From Gliomastix tumulicola (taxonomy: Eukaryota > Ascomycota > Sordariomycetes > Hypocreales > Bionectriaceae): DNA of 64,000 nt. A program made the position numbers and the translations under genes. The DNA lies in assembly GCA_001599755.1 (NCBI GenBank), contig BCHX01000003.1, positions 1 to 64,000 of the forward strand. The letters are read 5' to 3'. The notes beneath the pieces are model-generated. The model saw only the letters and a list, made by a program, of their open reading frames with translations, did not search any database and was not told the origin of the DNA. Shown in pieces: positions 18,583 through 28,882 of the stretch (the stretch's first letter is position 1; each line of letters opens with the position of its first letter).

Positions 18583-21201
18583 TTAGCTGGGCATCTTGAA
18601 GTCGGGAGCCGTGAACTCGTGCGTTCCTGACCCAACCACCTTTGTCTCTCCGCCAGGGACAGTGACCTCGGCCTTCGCATTCGGCGGCACCGTCACCGTC
18701 AGACTGAATCCCTCGCCCTCCGTCACCGCCCAGCTGACCTTGAACTCCCCATAGCCGCTCACATACCTCGTCTCCGCCGACGTGATGCCCCCTCCAGGCA
18801 CAGGCCTCACCTCGGCGACCCTCCACCCAGCCTCCTTGGGCCGCAGCCCGCCGATCACGCCGTGGATCCAGTCCGCGACAGCGCCGAATGCGTAGTGGTT
18901 GAAGGACGTCATGGACCCCGGGTTCACGCTGCCGTCCGCGAGCAGCGAGTCCCAGCGCTCCCACGTCGTCGTCGCGTTCTGCACGACCTGGTACAGCCAC
19001 GAGGGGACCTTGGTCTGCAGCAGCATCGAGTAGAAGTCCTCGACGGCGCCGATGCGCTCGAGCGCGGGGCCCAGGGCGGGCGTGCCTGCGAAGCCCGTGC
19101 CCACGAGGTAGTCGTTCTCGGCGATGATGCTCCTCAGCGTCTCCGCGGCGGCTGTCTGCTGCTGCTCGTCGGTGTAGAGGCCGAACTCGAGCGCGAGCGC
19201 GTACGCCGTCTGCGTGCGGTTGGCGAGCGCGCCGCCGTCCGAGATCCAGCTGTCCTGGAAGGCGGTGCGCAGAGCGTCGTGCTGCTGGAGGTAGTCTGCC
19301 GCGATGTCGTCCTCGCCGAGCACGCCTGAGATGTTGGCCAGCACGCGCGTCATCTCGACGAGGTAGGCGTCCGCGACGAGATACGCGTGCGTCGTCGCGG
19401 CTCCGGCGTTCTCGGGCGGCGCCTCGGGATCCAGCCAGTCGCCAAACTGAGGGCCGCTGCGGTCCCAGAGGTTCGTCTCCGTGTTTCTCGGCAGCCCGAT
19501 GTCGATCCAGCCTCGAGACTGAGGGTACTGCTCCCGTAGCATGCCTTTATCACCGAAAGATCTGTACAGGTTCCACGGGTTGCCCACGGCCACATCTCCC
19601 CAGTACGTCGCCGGCGAGTCATTCGTGTCCCGCGGCAGCGTAGGCACAAAGAACGGCACCCGCATCGGCGTCGCCCGGCTCTGCATCTCGCTCCAGACGT
19701 CCCTGTGCCAGCCGCGCCAGAAACCCGCCGTGTTATATAAGAAATTGGACGTCGGCCCAAAGGCGTGCGCGTCGCCCGTCCAGCCGAGCCGCTCATCACG
19801 CTGAGGACAGTCCGTGGGCAGGGACACGAAGTTGCCGCGCATCGACCAGCGCACGTTCTCGTGGAACTTGCTCAGCAGCGCGTGCGAGCACTCGAACCAG
19901 CCCGTGGGCTCCATGTCCGTGTACAGCACCTGCGCGGCGACGGCCTCCTCCAGCGGCGGCGCCGACTCGGGCCAGCCGTCGACCTGCGCGTAGCGGAACC
20001 CGTGGAAGGTGAAGTGCGGCTCCCACGTCTGCGGCCCCTCGCCGTGCAGGAGGAGCGTGTCGCGGGCTTTGGCGTTGCGCAGCGGGCGGAGGGCCAGCTC
20101 GCCGTTCTCGAGGACCTCGGCGTGGTGGAGGGTGATGTTGGTGCCGGACGCGCCCTCGATGCCCGTCAGCTTGAGCCAGCCGACGAGGTTCTGCCCGAAG
20201 TCGACGAGGGTCTTGCCCGAGGGGGACTGGAAGACGGTCTGCGGCTTGATCTCGTGCAGCTTGCGGACGGGCGGCGCGTCCGGGGAGGCGAGTTGGCCGT
20301 GCAGGGAGACGTCGAGCTCCCTTGTGGCGAGCCAGTCGCTGCCGTTGAAGCCCGCGGACGACCAGCCCTCGATGTCGGCCTCGATGCGGGAGTCGTAGAC
20401 CTCGCCGTCGTAGATCTCGGACGACAGGATCGGGCCGGTGTTTGCCTGCCACGTCGTGTCCGTGGGGATATCGAGCACAGTGCCGTCTTCCAGCGTCACG
20501 CTCAGCAGCGCGAAGACGCCGATGGTATCGCCGTAGTACTCGCGCATGTTGTCCCATGCCATGCGTCCGATGTACCAGCCCTCGCCGGCACTCACGCCGA
20601 TGGCGTTGTCTCCGTCCTTGACCAGATCCGTCACGTCGTACGTGTCATAGATGTGTCTCGTAGTGTAGGACTGCCAGCCAGGCGCGAGGACGAGATCCCC
20701 GACTCTCTCGCCGTTGATCTCGGCCTCGTACATGCCCAACGCCGTGATGTACAGCCTGGCACTCTCCACGGCGCCCTCAACGGAGAAGCCCTTGCGGAAG
20801 TACACAGGCCTCTTCGGCTCCCCCGACTCCGTCGCCCTGTCCGCCGCAGCAATGGGCAACGCCCCCTGCCAGTCCGACTCGGCAAGCAGCCCCGTCTCGA
20901 CGCTCACCCAGTCCGACCAGGGCGTAGACTCCTGCCCCTCCTGTCCGTGAGCCCTGGCCCGCACCTCGGCGCGCTCCCGCGAGGCGAGCGCATCCTCGGG
21001 CCACGCGATGTACAGCGAGTCGGACGAGCCGCCCGAGTAGGACGCCGTGCTGCCGCCGCGGGCGATCTCGATGTCGTACGAGGACTGCTCCCAGTCTGCT
21101 GCGTCGCCGGCGAAGCGCCACGATATGCGCGGCTCCGTCTCCGCGATGCCGAGGGCGGAGCGGTGGTGCTCTAGAGAGAGCTGGGATATGGAGACCGACA
21201 T
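18583..21201 (-). CDS. alpha-L-rhamnosidase, glycoside hydrolase family 78
   Basis: Intronless, 872 residues, typical length for GH78. The N-terminal beta domain contains FRKGF and LYITALGMYEAEINGERVG, then the LAPGWQSYTTRHIYDTYDVT block of the rhamnosidase N-domain. The alpha/alpha-barrel catalytic domain carries DCPQRDERLGWTGDAHAFGP starting near residue 465, which includes the conserved acidic residues including the general acid, and FNHYAFGAVADWIHGVIGG near the C-terminus. GH78 enzymes release terminal alpha-L-rhamnose from plant flavonoid glycosides or rhamnogalacturonan. There is no signal peptide (MSVSISQLSLEHHRS), so it probably acts inside the cell on imported glycosides. A TATA-like box lies about 66 bp before the ATG. 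Confidence 0.93.
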   Translation of the reverse strand: MSVSISQLSLEHHRSALGIAETEPRISWRFAGDAADWEQSSYDIEIARGGSTASYSGGSSDSLYIAWPEDALASRERAEVRARAHGQEGQESTPWSDWVSVETGLLAESDWQGALPIAAADRATESGEPKRPVYFRKGFSVEGAVESARLYITALGMYEAEINGERVGDLVLAPGWQSYTTRHIYDTYDVTDLVKDGDNAIGVSAGEGWYIGRMAWDNMREYYGDTIGVFALLSVTLEDGTVLDIPTDTTWQANTGPILSSEIYDGEVYDSRIEADIEGWSSAGFNGSDWLATRELDVSLHGQLASPDAPPVRKLHEIKPQTVFQSPSGKTLVDFGQNLVGWLKLTGIEGASGTNITLHHAEVLENGELALRPLRNAKARDTLLLHGEGPQTWEPHFTFHGFRYAQVDGWPESAPPLEEAVAAQVLYTDMEPTGWFECSHALLSKFHENVRWSMRGNFVSLPTDCPQRDERLGWTGDAHAFGPTSNFLYNTAGFWRGWHRDVWSEMQSRATPMRVPFFVPTLPRDTNDSPATYWGDVAVGNPWNLYRSFGDKGMLREQYPQSRGWIDIGLPRNTETNLWDRSGPQFGDWLDPEAPPENAGAATTHAYLVADAYLVEMTRVLANISGVLGEDDIAADYLQQHDALRTAFQDSWISDGGALANRTQTAYALALEFGLYTDEQQQTAAAETLRSIIAENDYLVGTGFAGTPALGPALERIGAVEDFYSMLLQTKVPSWLYQVVQNATTTWERWDSLLADGSVNPGSMTSFNHYAFGAVADWIHGVIGGLRPKEAGWRVAEVRPVPGGGITSAETRYVSGYGEFKVSWAVTEGEGFSLTVTVPPNAKAEVTVPGGETKVVGSGTHEFTAPDFKMPS

Positions 21202-22431
21202 TGTGGCTTTTGAGCTTGGTGGTATCTGTTCTGATCTGCATTGTAGGAAATCGGCCTCTTGTTGTGATTTATATGGCGTCTTGTTCGGGCATCTTTACAC
21301 CGTGTGCATCGTTCTCCTTGGCAAGTGCAGTTCGCCTCATCGTCACTCGCCTCAATAATAGCCCGAGTATTGGGTAAGCATATCCAAGTTTAGATGTCCC
21401 GCAAACGATTACCGAGGGAGCCTTCGCAAGTATTTGCAAGGAACACACCACCAGGGCTCCTCGTTGTACCATTCCCAGTCGGCCCTTTCCTCGCCAGAGC
21501 CCACCGCCCGGCTGCAACGTGAATCCACATGGTCGTTCCTCCATCCCCCAAGAATGCGGGGGAACATGGAGTCAACTGCCCTATACGGGGCTCCGATCAG
21601 CACCGTGATCCTATATGGAGGACAGGGGATGCCTGTGCGGAGGTGCCGTCGTGTGGGAGGCTTCGGGTCGAAGGGATGGACGAGGGGTTGTGGTTGGTTG
21701 GACCCCTCTCTTTTGGTCGGCGAGCTTGTGATGATTCGGGATAATGAAGGACGAAGCTGTCTAGAAGGGAATGAAGCTTCTGGCATGGTGATATTGGAAG
21801 CTCTTTTAGTAATTGTACGTTTGAGGAATAGCTGTTCCTCTGTCCTGGATGCCGAGGTACGATTTGGGGGAGGAGCAAGATCAAGGGCGATGCCACATGT
21901 ATGGAGGATACGGTTCATATCATTCACTCGATTCCCATTCTATGTCTTACGATCGTTAAATTTCTATACTTCTTACAGGGTCTCTCATCGCGAATCATAA
22001 TGAACAAGTCAGAGATGGTCTATGTTGCAGGAGCGACGATGGCGCATCAGTGGCCAGTTATGGTTGACGACGTCGTAGAGCGTGCAAGGAAGGGTCTGAA
22101 AACCCCTTTTTCTTGATATTTTCGATAAAACTGGTAGATTTATGGATTTTGGTCTATCTGCTGTTAAGTAGGTTCTTAGACCCAACACCTCTCTCTGTTT
22201 CACATTTCTCGGCTCTCTCTTCACTTTAATGGCTTGATGAAACCCAGCAGTAGCAACGCTTTCCCAATAATATTTCTATCATCTCATACTCTCAAAGTCT
22301 CCTCTTTGCCAAAAATGCAGCACTCCCATCAAACTTCGCTGAGTCCGCTCGAACAAAGAAGCAAGTCTTTTTCAGAGTCTGCTTCAACACATCCTGGGTC
22401 CACTCCAGAGTCTCCTTTATCAGAGATAGAT
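21202..22431. other. intergenic, 1.2 kb
   Basis: Overlapping motif-free open frames occur on both strands (21409-22000). I see no convincing gene. Confidence 0.5.
21267..21274 (-). promoter_or_regulatory. TATA-like box of the GH78 gene
   Basis: ATATAAAT on the minus strand, about 66 bp upstream of the ATG. Confidence 0.35.
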
Positions 22432-22893
22432 TCATCCCAAAAATAGGAGGGCCCTTGTCCTGTGTGAATACCACTTAATAACTCCCCTAGACTGGTTTCT
22501 GGACGAGTCTAAGTGCATTAGCAAGACAGCGTATCAATATGAGAGGACCACCTGAAAGAGACTCACTTCAGTCTTTTTGCAATGAAGCCTACTATACTCC
22601 CAGAACAGCCAGCACCCGTTCCCGCCATAGAGCTTGAAGCAATCTTGAGTAATACCATAGGGTCGATTAAATACCCCCCTGCTCTCCAGCTCAAAACGAG
22701 TCACGCCTTTGGTCCAGGCGACAAGCACACCACGCTCGTCCTCGTCGCCGAGTTGCTGATCTGTCGTCCCACATGAGGTCCAAGTGCACTCACTGCCATG
22801 GTAGGGTGGGATGCGGTCATTATTGCAGACCTCCTCTGCTGCAGCTAAGGCAGAAAGGAATGAAAGTACGTGAAGAGTGCTGAGGAGCTGCAT
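22432..22893 (-). CDS. small secreted cysteine-containing protein
   Basis: The preferred model has exon 1 at 22893..22567 and exon 2 at 22491..22432. A 75-nt intron (GTGAGT donor, GCTAAT branch, CCAG acceptor) separates them and the product is 128 residues. Read without splicing the frame ends at 22534 (119 residues). The first 20 residues (MQLLSTLHVLSFLSALAAAE) form a clear signal peptide. Six cysteines follow at 23, 36, 41, 85, 94 and 105, enough for three disulfides, with a WTSCG block and aromatic CWLFWEY. Size, secretion signal and even cysteine count are features of fungal small secreted proteins or candidate effectors; no family is recognised and no function is claimed. A TATATAAG box lies about 80 bp upstream. 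Confidence 0.65.
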
Positions 22894-24008
22894 GTTGGTG
22901 ATGGATGCGTGGGTAGATGATGGCCTTCAAGCCTTTGTCAGTATAGATCTGGTAGAGAAGAAGCTTGTGACTTATATACCTTTTTCAACTCGGGCCTTCC
23001 AAGCAGCCTGGGGGAATGCCAACGTCCATAGCAAGTGTAATCCGCTTATGGCGACCTGATGCTGAAACATATTCACGGTTTGGCCGAGACATCCTCGGTT
23101 TGTCAGCTCATGCATGTTTCTTTTAGGTCAATGCTTTTTTTTTCAGGCCTATCTCTGGTAAGGCTTCAGGTATTCAGTGTCTTATCTGGCACTGGGCTGT
23201 ACGTGCCGGAGACTGCGGAACGAGGCCTTGGCGATCACAGTCGGATACAAGCCTTGTCGCGATCGTATACAAGCTGTAGCAAGGCTCACCCCTTTGTGTT
23301 ACGATGCCAAATTCCAGGTGACGTATGAGTCTGTCAAGAGTCCCCTTTGGCATGACACAAGGGTTCGGGCTTCCTACGTGCAGATTTTGGTACCGCCCTC
23401 ATCATGGTGATCATGCAAGTTTCCTGTATGCCAACCTAATACTCTGCGCTGCCATGTTGAACAAGTTCGAGGCGAGCGAGGGCGAAAAGACTCTCCCGCT
23501 GCACATTGAATCTCCCCGAATCTTAATGCAGGGTATGGTGGTATTGATATCCCCCAATAGAATCGCAGAACCTGTGGGTGCCAGTCAAATCATCGCCATA
23601 CACATACTTTCCCTTGTAGATAACTAATTTAGCTATCAAAGTCAATACGGGTGGCAGTAAATCAATTTCCTTGATTTCTGGCCACATCGACTCCCCTTAG
23701 CTCACTAAAGGCAGCACAGAAGGAGGCCAGCCTTGGGGGTGGTCATCCAGTTGGCCAAAAATCAAGAAACGAAGGATGCATGCATCAAATCGGGTTAGAC
23801 TGCCTGCCGGAGCATTTCGAGTGCATATGCAGGCTGCATTGCTGACTCGTATCAAGCCTCATCGCGATGCGTCTTTCGTCACAACCGTCATTTTAACACC
23901 TCATTTCATCTCGATAGCCAGATGAGCATCTCGTGATATATTCAGGACGTCATCCTGCGACCACGGGCTGCCTATTATAAACCCCCTGTGCTTAAGATCC
24001 CAACGACG
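22894..24008. other. intergenic between divergent genes, 1.1 kb
   Basis: Shared upstream region of the small secreted protein gene (minus) and the orphan membrane protein gene (plus). No gene supported. TATTATAAA at about 23973-23981 may be the TATA element of the plus-strand gene. Confidence 0.5.
22971..22978 (-). promoter_or_regulatory. TATA box of the small secreted protein gene
   Basis: TATATAAG on the minus strand, 78-85 bp before the ATG. Confidence 0.45.
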
Positions 24009-25691
24009 ATGCACCTGATATCCGTGGATTATCAGACGCTCCTCATCCCCCACCGCGCGATGCTGTCCGATGACGCAACCACTGAGCTAGTCGATGCGAT
24101 ATCGCAGAACCACCCGTGGATCATCGAAATCCTCGGTGTGCTGCCCGTGCTGGCGTTTCTTGATGCTGTGAATCCGCATCGCCGACTGCACATATGCGAG
24201 CTCGTCGGCACAGTGCCAATATGGAGCTGGACGGTGACGCCCGCGGCGTATACGACACTGTTCTCAGGCGACGATGCAGGCGAGGAGGGGGATGGAGAGG
24301 AGGACGGCGACGATGAAAATGGCGCGGTGCGGCCCTGTCATATGGACGAAATCGGGGAGACGCACCACTGGACGGCTACGGATGGACGCCACGGCCATCA
24401 GTATGCCGTTTCCAACGCGGAGACACTGCGGCGCTGCCTGTCAGCGTCTCCACGGCGGCCCATCAGCAACCTCAATGCCAAGGTGAAGGACAGGGACGCG
24501 AGGGTACACCGCCTGGAGATCATACGAGTGTCGCCTAGACGTGACAAGCCACGACGGTCATTGTCGCCCTCGGTTTCTGAGGTCTCGTCCTTGAAAGACC
24601 TAGTTTCTGAGTCGTCGAAAGTACGGGTTGACTTGGCGTCACGATTGCTTACGGTCGTCACATCGGGCTGGATCATCATGGCCGGATGCCTGGGCGCGGC
24701 GCTGAAAACAGAATGCTTCCTTGGGGCGGCGTACCTCTGCATCGTTGGCCTGACCGGTCTGTGCGTACACCTGCTATACGGCAGCCAACCGAGGACATTG
24801 ATGTATAAGGAGCCGTCTGGCGTCAATCGCATGGTTGTCGTTGCGAGGCATTCAAACGCCACGTCGTGGAAGGTCTTCTACGGAGACAGCAACATCGTCA
24901 AATCGCTTCTGGAGCAACCTTTGACGTCCAAGCACCAGTCCTTGTCCGCGTCAACGCGCGGAACACTCCGCAACATCCTGCGGGCGCTGATCCTCGCTCA
25001 GTGGGCTGTAGCTTTGAGCGCAGCCGCCAGGAAGGACGCGAATGGGATCGTGGTCTGTTTCTGGGTCCTCGTCTCAGCAGTGGCCTTCCGACGCCTTGCG
25101 ACACCGACGATGGGCGTTCAGCTGTGGATGAAGTCACACGCAGGCGTCGTCATCGAAAGATATCAGCTCAAGCTAAGCTCCCGCCTCTCACTGCTAAGCA
25201 CCCTCGTGGCCCTCAACCCTGATACTCCGCCATTCTCTCCCGAGAGCGACGCCGAGGCGGCATCGGAAGACGTCGACCCAATGGGATGGCTGGACACCGT
25301 GTGGAGACAGAGCCCGTTGAGAAGACGATGGGAAGAAACGTTGAGGCGGGCTCTAACGGCGACGTTTCAAGCCACTCCAGTGGGGGAAGTGGCGGTTTCT
25401 GGACACAAAGATGATTTCTGGCAGTCTGTGAACTGGAAAGGGACATGGAAGGTGGAGGAGAAGAAGCCAAAGCCCAAAAAGAAGAAGAAGAAGAAGGTTG
25501 AGCATGACGAGGGGGAGACTGAGCCCCCGGTTCTGGTTGAGATCCCAATCGCTCCTGAAGCTGATGAGTGGCTTCCTAGTATTTACGAGGGACTTAACAT
25601 GGCAGCGCGTGTGCAAACAGAGGCAGAACGATTGGTAACAAGGTCGAAACCTAAAGCTGTTGACGAGGAGGATCTCAAGATCTTGATTTAG
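24009..25691 (+). CDS. orphan fungal multi-pass membrane protein
   Basis: Intronless, 560 residues from the ATG of MHLISVDYQ. The frame stays open a little further left only through a GTG. Because a TATA-like element sits only about 30 bp before this ATG, the ATG at 24060 (MLSDDATTE) is a possible alternative start. The N-terminal half includes an acidic loop (about residues 88-106). Hydrophobic segments follow: WIIMAGCLGAALKTECFLGA, YLCIVGLTGLCVHLLYG, and two near residues 330-370 (ALILAQWAVALSAA, GIVVCFWVLVSAVAF). The tail is charged, with a Lys run (KPKKKKKKKV). The block around RMVVVARHSN and WKVFYGDSNIV recalls conserved hypothetical membrane proteins of filamentous fungi. I do not recognise a function. 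Confidence 0.72.
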   Translation: MHLISVDYQTLLIPHRAMLSDDATTELVDAISQNHPWIIEILGVLPVLAFLDAVNPHRRLHICELVGTVPIWSWTVTPAAYTTLFSGDDAGEEGDGEEDGDDENGAVRPCHMDEIGETHHWTATDGRHGHQYAVSNAETLRRCLSASPRRPISNLNAKVKDRDARVHRLEIIRVSPRRDKPRRSLSPSVSEVSSLKDLVSESSKVRVDLASRLLTVVTSGWIIMAGCLGAALKTECFLGAAYLCIVGLTGLCVHLLYGSQPRTLMYKEPSGVNRMVVVARHSNATSWKVFYGDSNIVKSLLEQPLTSKHQSLSASTRGTLRNILRALILAQWAVALSAAARKDANGIVVCFWVLVSAVAFRRLATPTMGVQLWMKSHAGVVIERYQLKLSSRLSLLSTLVALNPDTPPFSPESDAEAASEDVDPMGWLDTVWRQSPLRRRWEETLRRALTATFQATPVGEVAVSGHKDDFWQSVNWKGTWKVEEKKPKPKKKKKKKVEHDEGETEPPVLVEIPIAPEADEWLPSIYEGLNMAARVQTEAERLVTRSKPKAVDEEDLKILI

Positions 25692-26190
25692 TCAGGGGGT
25701 TCCCAAGCGTCGGACTACTGTTCCACTACGAGCACATCATACACAGCTCGACTGGAGTTAAGCTATCTTATGCTATCTAATGCTGTTAAACAAAGCAGAA
25801 TGGGAGTTCCTTGGCAAGACAATAGGATGCTCGGCCCCATACTGGCCCGGGCGAACGACCATTGCGGTCAACATACAGTCACATTGATTCGACGCAGTGA
25901 CTAAGTTGGAGCGTGCACGAACTACCTACGTTCTCCCTGGGTTCTGCAATAACAAACGAGCATAGTCTTTGTATTACATCGCGAAGCGACTATCAAGAGT
26001 GAAGTCAAGCCAGTATGTTCACCGTCACCCATGAGTTCTGCCCCTGTCCTAGTCGAGTAGGGCAAATCGCAAGAACCTCGCCCAAAATACCATAAAGCCG
26101 CTCCAAGTGTCGTGTTGCCAGGAAGTCTCGTTGTCAAGTAAAATTCTGCATGCACACAAATCTTCAGAATATTTGCCATCCATTAAAGAG
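25692..26190. other. intergenic, 0.5 kb
   Basis: No gene or notable structure seen. The reading frame of the next gene is open from 26107, but the first part looks like 5' flank. Confidence 0.5.
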
Positions 26191-27504
26191 ATGGATCTCC
26201 AAAAGCGCGACCCGAACTATCTCAATTACTGTCGCCGCATAAACAACGAGCGAGATGATCCTGCCGGGCCTGGGGTGCTTCCCCTCTCAATGTGTGATCC
26301 GAACTATGTCGCCTACAGGCACCGCTTAGCAGCCCTGATAAGAGGAGAGCAAGATGATTGTACCGCGCATGGGGAGCTTCCCCCAGCTCAACGATCACCA
26401 GCCATTGTATTTGCGGAGCTGGTGCGGAACTCCGGTCTTCCAGCAAGGCACAAGAAGCAGCGTGCGCTGACCGTCCTATCGTCTGTGGGAAGCGTGCTCC
26501 GTGAATGTCTGATCAAAGTGTGTCAAAACTCTGGGCTTCGACAGTTTGAATTTAAGCTCGCGCGGTCTCTACCGGTTTTTGACTTGCGCGATGTGAGTAG
26601 GCTCATAAACACAGACTGCGAAGAACCAGATGTGTCAAAGACAGAGTCCGATATTCGACCACAAGTGACCATAGAGTGGCCCGGAGAGCGTGCGAAATTA
26701 GACATCAAACCAGCTCGCCCATCACCCAAGAGCCCGATCTTCAACATCACAAGCACTGATATCATTCTCTTCGGAAAACGGGGGGACCTAGAGGCGGACC
26801 GCTGGCTCAAGTGTTACCCTGGCACTGATCACTATAGCGCTGGGATCACAACTGGGGAAATCTCACAGTGCGTCAACAGTAAGCGCATAGTCATTGATGT
26901 GTCGGAGTGGCTCTCCCACCAGTTGACCCCCGTTCGGTGGGAGGGTAACTGGACTACAGACTTTGACTTGTTCGGATTCACCTACAGATTCCTCGAATTT
27001 ATGGGCCCGCATCAGACGGTTTATGTATATTGGAAGCCCAGTCTAGTGGCCGAGAGCTTTAAGATCTTTGTTCCACGGGACAAGTGTGGCCCATCGTCTC
27101 CCTCGAACCCTACGCAGAAACCTTTCTCAACGGTGGTAGACCTGTATGATGACGAGCGGCTAGCCGAGATAATGGCAGTCCGTGACCATCTTCAAACTCA
27201 CCTATCGGAGACTGACGTAGTAGGGGAGGCTGTGAGGCTGCATCACAGCCGTCTCTGCGTTCTCTGCCAGCGCAGAAGATGGGAGGCGGAGTACAAGGAA
27301 ATCGTCCTGAAGTGGTGGCTCGCGCTATCTTCGTACCGGCTTTTTGGCAATCAAGAATTTGAGATGTCGAGGTTTATAGGCCTAGCACGCGAGATCTTTA
27401 CCCCTCAAGAAGCCCCCATCGACCAGGAGCATTGGTGGGTAAAGCAAGAAATGGCCAGGTGGCCAAAGATCAGGCCGTGCATCGTATTTGATTTTGAGTA
27501 CTAG
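26191..27504 (+). CDS. orphan protein with an N-terminal internal duplication
   Basis: Intronless, 437 residues from the ATG of MDLQKRDPNYLNYC. An in-frame ATG at 26107 would add 28 residues without recognisable content. The first ~60 residues are two copies of one motif: DPNYLNYCRRINNERDD...GVLPL and DPNYVAYRHRLAALIRGEQDD...GELPP. The middle part has ITSTDIILFGKRGDLEADRWL, VIDVSEWLSHQL and FDLFGFTYRFLEFMG, reminiscent of the C-terminal region of fungal F-box/2EXR-type proteins, but no F-box itself is visible. CVLCQRRRWEAEYKE has a CxxC pair. I assign no function. Confidence 0.6.
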   Translation: MDLQKRDPNYLNYCRRINNERDDPAGPGVLPLSMCDPNYVAYRHRLAALIRGEQDDCTAHGELPPAQRSPAIVFAELVRNSGLPARHKKQRALTVLSSVGSVLRECLIKVCQNSGLRQFEFKLARSLPVFDLRDVSRLINTDCEEPDVSKTESDIRPQVTIEWPGERAKLDIKPARPSPKSPIFNITSTDIILFGKRGDLEADRWLKCYPGTDHYSAGITTGEISQCVNSKRIVIDVSEWLSHQLTPVRWEGNWTTDFDLFGFTYRFLEFMGPHQTVYVYWKPSLVAESFKIFVPRDKCGPSSPSNPTQKPFSTVVDLYDDERLAEIMAVRDHLQTHLSETDVVGEAVRLHHSRLCVLCQRRRWEAEYKEIVLKWWLALSSYRLFGNQEFEMSRFIGLAREIFTPQEAPIDQEHWWVKQEMARWPKIRPCIVFDFEY

Positions 27505-27862
27505 AAGGCTGTGCGGGTGTCTCTGTACATTCACGTAAGATGAGAACCTAGCCCTCACGATATAATTGCAATCATCATTATTCTAGGCACCTTTGAGCTA
27601 GACAGAAACCGAACTTACCAAACCCGCTGTGTGACTTGATGTAACTGAAAACGATCGATGATATTCTTATCCATCATATTCATATGTGTTCTCGTTGTTA
27701 TATCTGATACTGGCGTTCTTCCATCCACCAAACCTATTTCAAATCGTTCTTCTATGAGACCGTCCAAATCGTATAACCACTGCGATCGTAAAACTCATAC
27801 AATGAACTCGCCACGCCATGATGCAGCGCCGACAAAGATCCTCAAACAACAATCAATCAATC
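27505..27862. other. intergenic, 0.36 kb
   Basis: Tail-to-tail spacer between the orphan gene and the reductase gene. AT-rich, with no structure noted. Confidence 0.5.
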
Positions 27863-28882
27863 TTACACAGTCACAACACCCTGCTTGAACAGACCATCGG
27901 CCGTCTCGACGATGGTGTCCTCGACCTTCCTCGTCGACCAGCCAAAGGTATCCTTGGTCTTGGTGCTCTTGATGTTCCTCTTCACGCCCAGCTGGGGCAC
28001 CAGGCTCTTCAGCTTCGGGGTGGCGAGGGCCGTCGCCTTGACGGTCCAGTCGGGGAGCTGGCGCGTGGGCACCTTGGCCGACTTGTCGGGGCGGCCCTCG
28101 CGGACGATGTTGGCCACGTCGAGGAGGGCGCGGGGCTCGCCGTCGTCGCTGGCGATGAAGCGCTGGCCGCCGGCCTGCGGGTGCGTGGCCGCCTTGATCT
28201 GCAGCGCGGCGAGATCCCGCACGTCGACGAAGTTGTTGAAGAGGCGCGGGCAGCCAGGCAGCGAGCCCTCGAGGAGACTCTTGATGACGCCGACGCCCGA
28301 GGAGACGCGCTCGCTCAGGACGGGGCCGAGGATGCCCACGGAGTTGATGACGGTGAGCTCGGGCCCGCCGTTCTCCTTGACGAAGTCCCAGGCGGCCTTC
28401 TCCGCGAGCAGCTTGCTCCTGTGGAAGGGGGGCAGCTCCTTGTCGACGGACCAGTCCTCCTCGGTGAAGGTGTCCTTCTTGGCGTGGCCGTAGGCGATGG
28501 CGGCAAAGGACGAGGTCAGGACAACCCGCTTGACACCGGCCTCCTTGGCGGCCTTGAGGACGCGCAGGGTGCCCTCGCGGGCGGGGATGATGACATCGTC
28601 GTCGCTGGTCGAGTCGTCGGCAGCGGGCGAGGCAAGGTGGTAGACGTACTCGACGCCGCTGGCAGCCTCAGCCCAGCCCTCGTCCTTGCTCAGGTCGGCG
28701 GTGACGAACGAGAGCTTGTCCAGAGGGACAGACGCGTCGGCGGCCTCGAGCGTCTTGCGCACGGCATCGGCCTTCTCAGGCGCACGCAGAGTAGCCCGGA
28801 CAGTCTGCCCAGCGAGGAGCAGCTGGAGCAGCAGATGCGCCGCCACGAAGCCGGAGCCGCCAGTGACGAGGACAGCAGCCAT
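27863..28882 (-). CDS. extended short-chain reductase (dihydroflavonol reductase/Gre2-like), catalytic Tyr replaced by Phe
   Basis: Intronless, 339 residues from the ATG of MAAVLVTGG. The nucleotide-binding motif TGGSGFVA is at residues 7-14. YHLASPAADDST, RVVLTSSFAAIAYG and the family tail FGWSTRKVEDTIVETADGL place it with fungal NADPH-dependent aldehyde/ketone reductases related to dihydroflavonol-4-reductase and yeast Gre2. The expected YxxxK active site reads FHRSK (residues 153-157): Lys157 is present but the catalytic Tyr is Phe, from a TTC codon at 28424-28426. Either the enzyme uses another proton donor, or it has become a non-catalytic binder, or the residue was lost recently. The upstream in-frame ATG at 28915 was not chosen because it only prefixes the Rossmann strand. 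Confidence 0.85.
   Translation of the reverse strand: MAAVLVTGGSGFVAAHLLLQLLLAGQTVRATLRAPEKADAVRKTLEAADASVPLDKLSFVTADLSKDEGWAEAASGVEYVYHLASPAADDSTSDDDVIIPAREGTLRVLKAAKEAGVKRVVLTSSFAAIAYGHAKKDTFTEEDWSVDKELPPFHRSKLLAEKAAWDFVKENGGPELTVINSVGILGPVLSERVSSGVGVIKSLLEGSLPGCPRLFNNFVDVRDLAALQIKAATHPQAGGQRFIASDDGEPRALLDVANIVREGRPDKSAKVPTRQLPDWTVKATALATPKLKSLVPQLGVKRNIKSTKTKDTFGWSTRKVEDTIVETADGLFKQGVVTV

Noticed and set aside
19765..21174. Long plus-strand open frame (469 codons) opposite GH78
   Set aside because: Same codon-bias mirror effect; GH78 has every family block on the other strand.
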